Shown: positions 36,650 through 45,570 of the stretch, piece by piece
Layout of the letters: each line of letters begins with the position of its first letter
Numbering within the stretch: position 1 is the stretch's first letter
Notes under the pieces: model-generated
What the model was told of the DNA's origin: nothing
Database searches by the model: none
The model's input: only the letters and a program-made list of their open reading frames with translations
Translations under genes and position numbers: made by a program
From: Mycobacterium sp. D16Q14
GTDB taxonomy: Bacteria; Actinomycetota; Actinomycetes; Mycobacteriales; Mycobacteriaceae
Direction of reading: 5' to 3'
DNA length: 64,000 nt
NCBI GenBank assembly: GCA_002013415.1
Contig: MAEX01000004.1
Span: 1 to 64,000, forward strand

Positions 36650-36916
36650 ATGGTTCGTCAGCCGCTCACCGCAGAGCAACTCGCCGCGGGTAAGCGGCTG
36701 GGTGGGCTGCTGCGCGCCGCGCGCGGGGACCGACCCCTCGACGATGTCGCCCGTGCGTCGGGAATCTCTCCGGAGACCCTGCGCAAGATTGAGACCGGAC
36801 GGCTCCCGACGCCCGCATTTGGTGCCGTCGTTCAGCTGGCCGCAACTCTGCGTCTCGACCTCAACGACGTCGCGGCCGCTTGGCAGGACGAGGCCAAGAT
36901 CGGCGCCGCGTCCTAA
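36650..36916 (+). CDS. Small XRE-family DNA-binding protein
   Basis: An 88-residue protein with one Cro/C1-type helix-turn-helix (LDDVARASGISPETLRKIETG). It is almost only the DNA-binding domain plus a short helical end that could dimerise. It is divergent from map over twin palindromes, so it probably represses itself and the aminopeptidase gene. A toxin-antitoxin role is unlikely, since no toxin-like partner is next to it. The mannosyltransferase gene follows 46 bases after its stop. Confidence 0.88.
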   Translation: MVRQPLTAEQLAAGKRLGGLLRAARGDRPLDDVARASGISPETLRKIETGRLPTPAFGAVVQLAATLRLDLNDVAAAWQDEAKIGAAS

Positions 36917-36962
36917 CCGCCGCGGCCGTAAAATCGGCCGGATGCACAGCTGGGGTGGGGAA

Positions 36963-38276
36963 ATGCGGCTGCCACGTGGCGCCGTTCTGGGTGCGTTGGC
37001 GGTGGCTTTCCTGGCCATGGTGGTACAAAATCGCCTCGTCCCCTTCGGCACGCGATTCTTTGGGCTGACCGAAAACGGCTACGACCTGGATACCTACCGT
37101 GCCGCGGTGCGCGGGCTCTGGGACGGCAAGAGGCTGTATCAGGCCCCGGCGCTGAACCAGGCCTGGTTCGTCTACCCGCCCTTCGCAACATTGGTTCTGG
37201 CACCGCTTGCCTGGGCCTCATTCGACGTCGCGAAGTGGCTGCTGCTCGCGCTGTCCATCTGTGCGTTGGCGGTGATCGCATGGCGCATCCTGCGTCTGGC
37301 CGGCGTGCGCGCGGACATCCGGCTCGCAGCGATGAGTGCCGCGCTCGCGGCCACCGTCATCGATGTCGAGCCGGTGCAGGCCACCCTCTGGTGGGGGCAG
37401 ATCAACGTCCTGCTCATGGCGGGGGTGCTCCTGGATCTGGTGCGATCGAATCAGGGGCGGTGGCAGGGGATCGGCCTCGGTCTTGCCGCCGGTATCAAGC
37501 TCACCCCGCTGGTCTTTCTGCCGTATTTGCTGCTTACCCGGCAATGGCGCACCTCCCTGACCGCATTGGTGACTTTTGCCGCCACGGTGGCGCTGACCTG
37601 GCCACTGCTGTTACGTGACAGCGTGTGGTTTTGGAGTCATTTAGGCGACACCGCGCACATCAGCCGGATTGACCACCTAGCGAACCAGTCGATCAACGGA
37701 TTCCTGGCCCGGTACTTCTTCCCGCACGCGCGCCCGGAGTGGTTGTGGATTGTGTCGAACCTCTTAGTACTTGCCGTAGGTATGGCCGTCGCGGTGTGGG
37801 CGCACCGCAGGGGAGAACGGCTCTTGGCGGTGGTGCTGGTGGGACTTACCGGTTGCGCGGTGTCACCGTTCAGCTGGGCCGCGCACTGGGTGTGGTTCGC
37901 CCCCGCGATCATCTGGCTCGTCGCGAAGGCATGCACCACGGAGCGGCCATGGTCGAGCGGCTGGGCCTGGCGTGCGGTGGGTCTGTTCACCATGGTCTTC
38001 ATGTGGACCCTGCACCGGCCAGGTCGCGGGCACACCACGATCTACTTCAGCGGCGTGTATTGGAACTTCCTTGACCTGCGACCGTTCTGGATAGGCCAGC
38101 TGATGAGCGGCTGGTACCCATTGGCGTTCTTGTGCTTCATGATCGGCGCCGTCAGCTGGCTTCGGCTGAGCGCGCCGACAGAGATTGACGAACTGGACGA
38201 GCTGGCGATGCTGTCGGCAGAGATTGAGGACTATCCGCCAGATAATCGTGATGAGGAGCTGGCGGTACGCGCCTAG
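36963..38276 (+). CDS. GT87-family polyprenyl-phosphate-mannose mannosyltransferase
   Basis: A polytopic protein of about 437 residues with roughly ten hydrophobic segments. The GT87 catalytic Asp region is NGYDLDTYRAAVRGLWDGKRLY in the first outside loop. Other family features are YPPFATL, WWGQIN and GIKLTPLVFLPYLL. GT87 enzymes add alpha-1,2-mannose from polyprenyl-phosphate-mannose outside the membrane in building PIMs, LM and LAM; PimE and Rv2181 are the known examples. Which step this one does is open. A GGGGTGGGG stretch precedes ATG 36963; ATG 36942 is the other candidate start. The C-terminal 45 residues are acidic and cytoplasmic. Confidence 0.88.
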   Translation: MRLPRGAVLGALAVAFLAMVVQNRLVPFGTRFFGLTENGYDLDTYRAAVRGLWDGKRLYQAPALNQAWFVYPPFATLVLAPLAWASFDVAKWLLLALSICALAVIAWRILRLAGVRADIRLAAMSAALAATVIDVEPVQATLWWGQINVLLMAGVLLDLVRSNQGRWQGIGLGLAAGIKLTPLVFLPYLLLTRQWRTSLTALVTFAATVALTWPLLLRDSVWFWSHLGDTAHISRIDHLANQSINGFLARYFFPHARPEWLWIVSNLLVLAVGMAVAVWAHRRGERLLAVVLVGLTGCAVSPFSWAAHWVWFAPAIIWLVAKACTTERPWSSGWAWRAVGLFTMVFMWTLHRPGRGHTTIYFSGVYWNFLDLRPFWIGQLMSGWYPLAFLCFMIGAVSWLRLSAPTEIDELDELAMLSAEIEDYPPDNRDEELAVRA

Positions 38277-38286
38277 AGTCCAGGAC

Positions 38287-39297
38287 ATGGACCCCGTCGC
38301 CGCCCTGCGCGAGATCGCCTACTACAAGGAACTCGCTCGCGAGGAGTCGCGCCGCGTCATGGCGTACCGGAAGGCCGCCGACGTTATCGCTGCGCTCAGT
38401 CCCGAAGAGCGAGAGCGCCATGGCGCCAGCAAGACCTGGAAGAGCCTGACGGGCCTGGGGCCCAAAACGGCGACCGTCGCCGCCGAGGCCTGGGCCGGCA
38501 AGGTGCCCGAGACTCTCGAACAGCTGCGCGCCAATGCCAAGAGCACCGGCGGTGGCAGCATGCGTGCCGCACTCAAGGGGGACCTGCATCTACATTCGAA
38601 TTGGTCGGACGGTTCGGTGCCGATCGAAGAAATGATGAGCACCGCCAAGGCGCTTGGCCACGAGTACTGTGCGCTCACCGATCATTCGCCCCGCCTGCGC
38701 GTCGCCAATGGTCTCTCGGCGGAACGGTTGCGCGCCCAGCTGAAGGTCATCGACGGACTACGGGATCAGATGGCGCCCATGCGAATCCTCACCGGTATCG
38801 AGGTGGACATCCTGGATGACGGCGCGCTGGACCAGGACCCCGAGCTTCTCGATGCGCTCGATATCGTTGTCGCGAGTGTGCATTCCAAGCTTGCGATGGA
38901 CTCCGCCGCGATGACCCGGCGCATGATCGCCGCCGTCACCAACCCGCGCGTCGATGTGCTGGGACACTGCACGGGACGGCTGGTGGAGGGAGAGCGGGGA
39001 ACCCGCGGTGAGTCGACATTCGATGCCGCAGAGGTCTTCCGGGCTTGCCGCGACTCCGGCACTGCCGTCGAGATCAACTCGCGCCCGGAGCGGCGCGATC
39101 CGCCGCGCCGTCTGCTCGACCTCGCGCTGAACATCGGCTGCGACTTCTCCATCGACACCGACGCGCACGCACCGGGGCAGCTGGAATTCTCTGGATACGG
39201 CTGCGAGCGTGCGCTGGAGGCCGGCGTTCCAGAAGAACGAGTGATCAACACCTGGCCCGTTGAGCAGCTATTGGCCAGAACCACGCAGCGCGGCTGA
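38287..39297 (+). CDS. PHP-domain phosphoesterase with helix-hairpin-helix region
   Basis: A 336-residue protein resembling the C-terminal half of PolX. The first 85 residues contain a helix-hairpin-helix-like piece (KSLTGLGPKTATVAAEA). The PHP metal site follows: GDLHLHSNWSD (H-x-H), LTDHS, GIEVDI, SVHSKL, LGHCTGR and DTDAHAPGQ. PHP domains are metal-dependent phosphoesterases; those of the PolX type act on DNA 3'-phosphates or as nucleases. No polymerase domain is present. A DNA-repair role is probable but untested. AGGAC precedes ATG 38287, and the gene follows the mannosyltransferase by ten bases. Confidence 0.85.
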   Translation: MDPVAALREIAYYKELAREESRRVMAYRKAADVIAALSPEERERHGASKTWKSLTGLGPKTATVAAEAWAGKVPETLEQLRANAKSTGGGSMRAALKGDLHLHSNWSDGSVPIEEMMSTAKALGHEYCALTDHSPRLRVANGLSAERLRAQLKVIDGLRDQMAPMRILTGIEVDILDDGALDQDPELLDALDIVVASVHSKLAMDSAAMTRRMIAAVTNPRVDVLGHCTGRLVEGERGTRGESTFDAAEVFRACRDSGTAVEINSRPERRDPPRRLLDLALNIGCDFSIDTDAHAPGQLEFSGYGCERALEAGVPEERVINTWPVEQLLARTTQRG

Positions 39298-39307
39298 CCA
39301 CTCATTG

Positions 39308-39340
39308 ACACTTTGAACATATTCGCGCAAAGTGTTCAAA
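39308..39340. promoter_or_regulatory. Overlapping inverted repeats before tetR, probable operator
   Basis: Two perfect 8-base inverted pairs interlock: ACACTTTG (39308-39315) with CAAAGTGT (39328-39335), and TTTGAACA (39312-39319) with TGTTCAAA (39333-39340). They end two bases before the GTG of the tetR gene. The layout fits a TetR dimer, or a pair of dimers, blocking the start of its own operon. Confidence 0.75.
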
Positions 39341-39341
39341 C

Positions 39342-39935
39342 GTGAAGCTTGTGAAGACGACGGGCCCGCGCGGTGAGGTACCCGAACCGATCGTCGCGGC
39401 CGTCGCGCAGACCCTGGTCCGCTCGGGAATTCAGCGTTTCAGCCTGTCGGCTGCCGCCGACGAGGCGGGGGTCTCCCGCGGAACCATCTACAACTGGTTC
39501 GGTGGCAAGAAGGAAGCCATCGACGTCGCCGTTGGCTTCATCGCCGGCGCCTTCATCGAGCTATTCGCGGGGGCGGTGAGCGCTAAGACCACCCTGACCG
39601 ACCAGGTCGGCGAGGCAGCGGTGCGCATCAGCGACCACCGAGCGTGGTCCGATCGCCTGGACCCGACGCTGCACGTGTCCAACGTGCTGGAGCTGGTGCT
39701 CGACGAATGTGGTGATGACCTGATGCGCCGGTCGGTCGAGTTCTGGGCGCCGCAGGTCGAGGCCGCCAAGGAGCGTGGCGAGATCGGTAAGGATGTCGAC
39801 GCCACCGAAGGCGCCGAATGGATCATGCGAACGCTGATGAGCATCGAAGTGCTGCCTGCCATCTCCGTGAATCTGAAGGACCCGGCCGTGGTGCGCGACT
39901 ACTTCTCCCGATTCATCTTGCGCGGACTCACATGA
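39342..39935 (+). CDS. TetR-family regulator of the monooxygenase operon
   Basis: A 197-residue TetR protein with the helix-turn-helix FSLSAAADEAGVSRGTIYNWFGGKKEA (read in parts) and a C-terminal domain resembling TetR_C members that bind hydrophobic compounds. It starts at GTG 39342 directly after the interlocked inverted repeats, with no ribosome binding site, so the transcript may be leaderless. Its stop overlaps the next start (ATGA). As first gene of the five-gene operon it most likely controls the whole set, with the substrate or product as inducer. Confidence 0.9.
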   Translation: MKLVKTTGPRGEVPEPIVAAVAQTLVRSGIQRFSLSAAADEAGVSRGTIYNWFGGKKEAIDVAVGFIAGAFIELFAGAVSAKTTLTDQVGEAAVRISDHRAWSDRLDPTLHVSNVLELVLDECGDDLMRRSVEFWAPQVEAAKERGEIGKDVDATEGAEWIMRTLMSIEVLPAISVNLKDPAVVRDYFSRFILRGLT

Positions 39936-41494
39936 GCGACATCGATTGTCAGGTGGCGATCGTCGGCGCCGGTCCGGGGGGTATCGCTGCCGCGCACTAC
40001 CTGCGCCAGCAGGGTATCGAGGACTTCGTGATCCTGGACCGTGCCGAGGATTTCGGTGGCACCTGGCGTGACAACACCTATCCGGGCCTGGGCGTCGATA
40101 TCCCGGTGCTGTTCTACCAGTTGAGCTTTGCGCGAACCGGTCGGTGGAAGAAGCTATTCGCCGACGGCGCCGAAATCCAGCGTTATCACCTGTCGGTAGC
40201 AGAAGAACTTGGGTTGCGCAAGCACTTTCGGGGAAGCAGCGCCGTCACCGCGGAACGCTGGAACGAGGACGGCGGACACTGGGAGCTCACCGTGGCCGGG
40301 AAGCCGGGCATTCGGGCCCGGTACGTCATCAGTGCGGTAGGCGGATACATCGACACCAAACCTGGCCCCGATATCCCTGGCCTCAGCGACTTCCGCGGCA
40401 GAACCATGCGACCCAATGCGTGGGACCATACCTACGATTACACCGGTAAGCGTGTCGCGGTGGTCGGCACCGGTTCCAGCGGCATCCAGATTGCCCCCGC
40501 TGTTGCGGGCGCAGCGGCGTCGGTCACGACATTCCAGCGAACCCCCGCATGGATTATTCCTAAACCCAACCCCGATCTCTCGCCCCGTGCCCAGCGGATA
40601 CTGAGTGCGCCGTCCGTACTGACAGTCATCAACGCGCTGATCGTCGGAGCCATGGACGCCGCACAGGCGGTGCTGTTCCATCTGCTGCCGCTGTTGCCGG
40701 AACCCTTGTTGTGCCAGATGATTCCCCGCTACGACGACATGGCGCGGCGGTGGTACCGCAAGCTGCTGGCAGGCACCGTCAGAGACCCCGCGTTGCGTGA
40801 CGCCCTGATGCCCGGGTACGGGATCCTGGCGCGACGCACCGTCTTATCCAACGACTTCCTGCAGGCCGTCGATGCCGGAAAGGTGCGGCTGGTTACCGAC
40901 CCCATTGTGCGCGTCACCGAAACCGGCATCGAGACAAGGGACGGCACACATCATGATGTCGACCTCTTGGTGTTGGCGACCGGGTACGAGATCTACACCG
41001 ACCCGGAGCACTACAAGCCCGGAACTGTACGGGGCCGTAACGGGTTTGACCTGGGCGAGTATTACCGCGACCACGAGATGCGGACCTATGGCGGCTCGGC
41101 ACTACCGGGCCTGCCCAACCGGTGGGTGTTGGTGGGCCCCGAGGGAAACCAAGGGCAGGGATGGCACGCCATGGTGGAGGCTAATGCGCGCCACGCCGCC
41201 CGCGTCATCGCGGCATCCAGCCGCAGCCGCCGAGAGGTCGCGGAAGTGAGGCAACAGGCTTTCGACAAGTGGGTGCGCCGGATGACCCGTCAGGGCAAGG
41301 CGATTCGCCTGTACGCCACCGACTGCCAGCCACCGCTGAGCACCTACTTCGTCAACTCAAAGGGCGAGGCCCGCTACTACCGGCCGCAGACGGTGAGTGA
41401 AATGAACTGGTTCTCTCGGCATTCACCACTCTCCGATTACTCGTTTCGTCCCGCCTCCCGGAAAGCAAGGGTGCTTCATGAGCAATCAGCCTGA
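39932..41494 (+). CDS. Flavin-containing monooxygenase, BVMO-like (first)
   Basis: A 520-residue two-dinucleotide-fold monooxygenase. The FAD motif is GAGPGG, with GGTWRDNTYPGLGVD as the family mark, and the NADPH motif is GTGSSG. The Baeyer-Villiger fingerprint FxGxxxHxxxWD appears as FRGRTMRPNAWD, with Arg in place of the conserved His. That His is important in classical BVMOs, so the reaction may differ, for example hydroxylation or an NADPH-oxidase-type function. It overlaps the tetR gene by four bases and the SDR gene by 17. Confidence 0.88.
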   Translation: MSDIDCQVAIVGAGPGGIAAAHYLRQQGIEDFVILDRAEDFGGTWRDNTYPGLGVDIPVLFYQLSFARTGRWKKLFADGAEIQRYHLSVAEELGLRKHFRGSSAVTAERWNEDGGHWELTVAGKPGIRARYVISAVGGYIDTKPGPDIPGLSDFRGRTMRPNAWDHTYDYTGKRVAVVGTGSSGIQIAPAVAGAAASVTTFQRTPAWIIPKPNPDLSPRAQRILSAPSVLTVINALIVGAMDAAQAVLFHLLPLLPEPLLCQMIPRYDDMARRWYRKLLAGTVRDPALRDALMPGYGILARRTVLSNDFLQAVDAGKVRLVTDPIVRVTETGIETRDGTHHDVDLLVLATGYEIYTDPEHYKPGTVRGRNGFDLGEYYRDHEMRTYGGSALPGLPNRWVLVGPEGNQGQGWHAMVEANARHAARVIAASSRSRREVAEVRQQAFDKWVRRMTRQGKAIRLYATDCQPPLSTYFVNSKGEARYYRPQTVSEMNWFSRHSPLSDYSFRPASRKARVLHEQSA

Positions 41495-42308
41495 CAAGCC
41501 GCTCGCCGGGCGCGTCGCCTACATCACCGGGGCGGGCCGCGGCCAGGGCCGCGCGCACGCCATTCGGCTCGCCGCCGACGGAGCCGACATTGTGGCCATC
41601 GACACTTGCGACAAGCCTTCCCCCTACAATGAATACCCGGCCACCACTGCCGAAGATTTCGACGAAACCGTCGCGGCGGTCCGGGATCTGGGCCGCGAAA
41701 TCATCGCCGAGCGCATCGACGTGCGCGACCTTGCCGGACAGCAGAAAGTGATCAATGAGGCGATCACGCGATTCGGCCGCCTGGATATCGTGGTCGCCAA
41801 TGCGGGCATCGCGAGCTGGGCGCGGCTGTGGGAGATCGAGGCCGATCAGTGGCGCGACGTCATCGACGTGAATCTGACCGGCGTGTGGAACACCGTCAAG
41901 GCGGCGGTCCCCGCGATGATCGAAGCCGGCAATGGTGGATCCATCATCACGGTCAGCTCCTCTGCCGGGATCAAGGCCATGCCCGGCTGCGGCCATTATG
42001 TGGCGGCCAAGTTCGGGGTAGTGGGACTGACGAACTCGCTAGCGGTCGAACTGGGGGAGTACGGGATTCGGGTCAACTCCATCCACCCCTACGGAACCAA
42101 CACCCCGCTGGCGGCCGATGAGTCGGTGCTGCGGGTGTTCGAGAAGCACCCGGCATACCTGCAGAGCTTCAGCCAGACGCTGGTGGACAACGACAGGCTC
42201 GTCGAACCCGCCGAAATCGCCGAGGTAGTGGCCTGGCTCGCCGGCGATGCATCCGGCGTCATGACCGGAGCTCAGATTCCCGTCGACAAGGGTTACCTGA
42301 AGCGATGA
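41478..42308 (+). CDS. Mycofactocin-coupled type SDR
   Basis: A 276-residue SDR with TGAGRGQGRAHA as cofactor motif, NAGI, the catalytic Ser (VSSSAG) and HYVAAK. The run GRGQGRAHAIRLAADGAD and the insert after IDTC are marks of the mycofactocin-coupled SDRs, which hold NAD tightly and pass electrons to the peptide-derived cofactor mycofactocin. It would oxidise an alcohol, probably one made by the monooxygenases or P450 in the same operon. It starts with ATG within the upstream gene and overlaps the P450 gene by four bases. Confidence 0.9.
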   Translation: MSNQPDKPLAGRVAYITGAGRGQGRAHAIRLAADGADIVAIDTCDKPSPYNEYPATTAEDFDETVAAVRDLGREIIAERIDVRDLAGQQKVINEAITRFGRLDIVVANAGIASWARLWEIEADQWRDVIDVNLTGVWNTVKAAVPAMIEAGNGGSIITVSSSAGIKAMPGCGHYVAAKFGVVGLTNSLAVELGEYGIRVNSIHPYGTNTPLAADESVLRVFEKHPAYLQSFSQTLVDNDRLVEPAEIAEVVAWLAGDASGVMTGAQIPVDKGYLKR

Positions 42309-43540
42309 CCACATGCCCGTTCGCGCCCGGGTTCGATTTCACCGACCCGGACCTCATCCAGCAGCGCATCCCCGTCGAGGAGTTCGCATACCTGCGTAAG
42401 ACCGAACCCGTCTGGTGGAACACCCAGCCCAGGGGAGCGGCCGGATTCGACGACGACGGCTACTGGGTGGTGTCCAAACACGTTGATGTCAAGGAGGTAT
42501 CGCGGCTCAATGACGTGTTCTCCAACAGCGTGAACACGACGGTGGTGCGCTACAACGAGGACATCACCGCTGAGCAGCTCGACATCCAGCGCGAGAACCT
42601 GCTCATCGACATGGACGAGCCCAAACATCGCGTCCTGCGGCGCATCGTGTCGCCACTATTTACGCCCAAGGCCGTCAACGGACTATACGAACGATTGGTC
42701 ACGCGCGCCAGGGACATCGTGGAGGCCGCCGCCGAAAAGTCCAGGGGCGATTTCGTGTCCGATATCGCCGCGGTGCTGCCCATGCATGCCATCGCCGACC
42801 TGGTGGGCATCCCCGAATCGGATCGTCAGCAGGTGCTGGACTGGACCAACCAGATGTTCGCTTACGACGACCCGGCCATCGGGAAAGATACCGCCACCAC
42901 CGCAACTGCTTCCATGTTGGGCTACGCCTACGCGATGGCCGAAGAGCGGCAACTGAATCCGCGCGACGACATCCTCACCGGTCTCGTTCAGGGCGCGTAC
43001 GACGATCGCCCGCTCACCCCACTGGAGTTCGCCTACTTCGTCATCCAACTCATGGTCGCGGGCAACGAAACCTCACGCAACGCCATCACGCACGGCGTGC
43101 TGGCCTTCGCCGACAACCCCGCGCAATGGGAGCTGTACCGGGAACGGCGCCCGCACACCACCGCCGACGAGATCATCCGTTGGGCCAGCCCCATCATCGC
43201 CTTCCAGCGCACCGCGCTGCAGGATGTCGATCTCGGAGGTGTGCGGATCCGGAAGGGCCAGCGCGTGGGAATGTTCTACGCATCGGCCAACTTCGACGAG
43301 GAAGTGTTCGACGACCCGTTCACCTTCAACATCGGGCGCGACGCCAACCCGCACCTCGCCTTCGGTGGTCACGGAATTCACTACTGCCTCGGCGCCAACC
43401 TCGCCCGGCTGGAGATCGGCATCATGTTCGACGCCATGGCCGACAGGCTGCCGGATCTGATGCCGACCGGCGAGCCCACCCGGTTCAGGTCGGGGTGGAT
43501 CAACGGTGTGGTGTCCCTGCCTGCGAACTACCTCGGGTAG
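42305..43540 (+). CDS. Cytochrome P450
   Basis: A 411-residue P450. Family marks are the I-helix AGNETS (in VAGNETSRN), the ExxR reading EIIR (DEIIRW), and the haem loop FGGHGIHYCLGANLARLE with the Cys ligand at about C361. The loop is like the mycobacterial CYP124/125/142 group, which hydroxylates the ends of lipid and sterol side chains; the exact family cannot be settled by eye. No ferredoxin is encoded next to it. It overlaps the SDR gene by ATGA, and the second BVMO starts five bases later. Confidence 0.93.
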   Translation: MTTCPFAPGFDFTDPDLIQQRIPVEEFAYLRKTEPVWWNTQPRGAAGFDDDGYWVVSKHVDVKEVSRLNDVFSNSVNTTVVRYNEDITAEQLDIQRENLLIDMDEPKHRVLRRIVSPLFTPKAVNGLYERLVTRARDIVEAAAEKSRGDFVSDIAAVLPMHAIADLVGIPESDRQQVLDWTNQMFAYDDPAIGKDTATTATASMLGYAYAMAEERQLNPRDDILTGLVQGAYDDRPLTPLEFAYFVIQLMVAGNETSRNAITHGVLAFADNPAQWELYRERRPHTTADEIIRWASPIIAFQRTALQDVDLGGVRIRKGQRVGMFYASANFDEEVFDDPFTFNIGRDANPHLAFGGHGIHYCLGANLARLEIGIMFDAMADRLPDLMPTGEPTRFRSGWINGVVSLPANYLG

Positions 43541-43545
43541 ACACC

Positions 43546-45483
43546 GTGCGCAACCGCTATGCTGGGCAACCCTTTTTCACCTCTACGCAGGAGATCGTCG
43601 CTGCCTTGGAGGATGTCAGCATCCCGACGCTGCTGCTGTCACTAGTGCACATCACGGGCGATCCGCGGTACATCCGGGAGTTCAAGCAGGCGGCCACCTT
43701 CCTCAACGAAGTCCAGGGCTTCATGTCCGAGGAGGACAAGGCGAGGGCCCGGCAGGTGGCGCTCGCGGTGCTCGTGGACTATCGCGATCGGGGATGCCCG
43801 GAGCCGGCGCCACTGGATATCGACGTCGTGCGGGAGATGATGAATTGGACGGCCTGCGAAGAGGTTCCCGAACACTACCGGCCGTTGGTTCTGGAGGAAC
43901 TCGATCTGGAGGGCGTCGATCCGCGACGCGCCACACCGCTGGATTCGGGGCAGACGGACAGCTTGCCCGTCGTCGTGATCGGTTGCGGTGAGTCGGGGAT
44001 CTTGGCCGGAATCAGGCTCGTGCAGGCCAACATCCCCTTCACTATCGTCGAGAAGAACGCAGGCCCCGGCGGAACCTGGTGGGAGAACACATACCCGGGT
44101 GCTCGTGTGGACGTCGCGAATCACTTCTACTGCTACAGCTTCGAGCCGACCGACCGTTGGAGTCACTACTTTGCCCAACAGCCCGAGCTACGCGACTACT
44201 TTCAGGAGGTTGTCGACAGACGCGGTCTCGGTGAGCATGTGCGATGGGAGTCCGAGGTCGAGTCGGCAAGCTGGGACGAACGACACGGGCACTGGAGCAT
44301 CCGGGTACGCACGAAAGAGGGTGCGATACAGGAGCTTGCGGCCCGAGCCGTCATCAGTGCGGTGGGCCAGCTCAACCGTCCCAGCATCCCGCACTTCGAC
44401 GGTGCCGGGACCTTCGCAGGCCCTGCCTTTCACTCCGCGCGGTGGGACGGCTCCGTAGATCTGGCCGGGAAGCGCGTCGCTCTTATCGGGGCTGGCGCCA
44501 GCGGATTCCAGATCGCGCCGGCCATCGCCGAGACCGTAGAGCACCTGAGCGTCTTCCAGCGCACCCCGCAATGGATGTTCCCCAATGTCATGTACCACGA
44601 CCGCGTCGAGGCCGGCGTGCGGTGGGCCATGAGGTATCTGCCGTTCTACGGGCGCTGGTACCGGTTCCTGCTCATGTGGCCCGGTGCGGACAAGGGGCTG
44701 GATGCAGCCGAGATCGATCCCGACTACCCCGACCAGGATTACGCGGTGAGCGGGATCAACGCCGCCGCACGAATGATGTTCACCGACTGGATAACCCGGC
44801 AGGTCGAGGGTGACGCACAGCTGCTTGCTCAGGTGTTGCCCGACTACCCGGCCACGGGTAAGCGCACGCTCCAGGACAACGGCAGCTGGTTACGAACCCT
44901 CCGGCGCGGCAATGTCGCGCTGGTGCGCACACCGATTGACCGAATCGAGCCGGACGGCGTCGTCACCGTGGACGGTGCGGTCCACCCCGCCGATGTGATC
45001 GTGTACGCCACGGGATTTCGGGCCACCGAGGTGCTGTGGCCGATGCGGATCACGGGACGCGGCGGCGTCGAGCTGCGCAGCATGTGGGGGGAACGGCCCT
45101 ACGCGCATCGCGGCATCACCGTTCCGGGGTTCCCCAATTTCTTCATTCTCTACGGCCCGGGAACGCACCTGGCCCACGGTGGGAGCCTGATCTTCCAGTC
45201 CGAACTGCAGATGCGGTACATCACGCAATGCCTGGAACACCTGGCGACCGACAGCACCCTGGCGATGGAGCCGAAGCCACGGGCGGCGGCCGAGTGGCAT
45301 CGGCGCACGCAGGAGCAGATCAAGAAGATGGTGTGGTCGCACCCTGCCGTCAAACACTCCTACTTCAAGAACGCGGACGGCGAGATACACACCGTCAGCC
45401 CCTGGCGATTGCCCGAGTACTGGCACGCCATCCGGCGTCCGGACTGGTCCGAGTACGTGTTCACCAGCGCCGGAGGGCCCTGA
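43546..45483 (+). CDS. Baeyer-Villiger monooxygenase with N-terminal extension (second)
   Basis: A 645-residue type I BVMO. About 130 residues of helical extension precede the first FAD motif (GCGESG). Then come GGTWWENTYPGARVD, the intact fingerprint FAGPAFHSARWD, and the NADPH motif GAGASG. BVMOs insert oxygen next to a ketone, giving an ester or lactone. Long BVMOs with this type of extension include ones that act on large or cyclic ketones such as steroids. It begins at GTG 43546, five bases after the P450 stop, and is the last gene of the operon. The SDR upstream could supply its ketone substrate. Confidence 0.9.
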   Translation: MRNRYAGQPFFTSTQEIVAALEDVSIPTLLLSLVHITGDPRYIREFKQAATFLNEVQGFMSEEDKARARQVALAVLVDYRDRGCPEPAPLDIDVVREMMNWTACEEVPEHYRPLVLEELDLEGVDPRRATPLDSGQTDSLPVVVIGCGESGILAGIRLVQANIPFTIVEKNAGPGGTWWENTYPGARVDVANHFYCYSFEPTDRWSHYFAQQPELRDYFQEVVDRRGLGEHVRWESEVESASWDERHGHWSIRVRTKEGAIQELAARAVISAVGQLNRPSIPHFDGAGTFAGPAFHSARWDGSVDLAGKRVALIGAGASGFQIAPAIAETVEHLSVFQRTPQWMFPNVMYHDRVEAGVRWAMRYLPFYGRWYRFLLMWPGADKGLDAAEIDPDYPDQDYAVSGINAAARMMFTDWITRQVEGDAQLLAQVLPDYPATGKRTLQDNGSWLRTLRRGNVALVRTPIDRIEPDGVVTVDGAVHPADVIVYATGFRATEVLWPMRITGRGGVELRSMWGERPYAHRGITVPGFPNFFILYGPGTHLAHGGSLIFQSELQMRYITQCLEHLATDSTLAMEPKPRAAAEWHRRTQEQIKKMVWSHPAVKHSYFKNADGEIHTVSPWRLPEYWHAIRRPDWSEYVFTSAGGP

Positions 45484-45570
45484 CCTGCGGCGTCGTCGGC
45501 ACAGTGTGGGTGCCACCGCAAGGGTCTAACTTTACTTTTCTCCCCGATCCGTAAGCGGTAGCATCGCGGC

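Noticed and set aside
36650-36916. Antitoxin of a toxin-antitoxin pair
   Set aside because: No toxin-like small gene adjoins it; the divergent neighbour is a complete methionine aminopeptidase.
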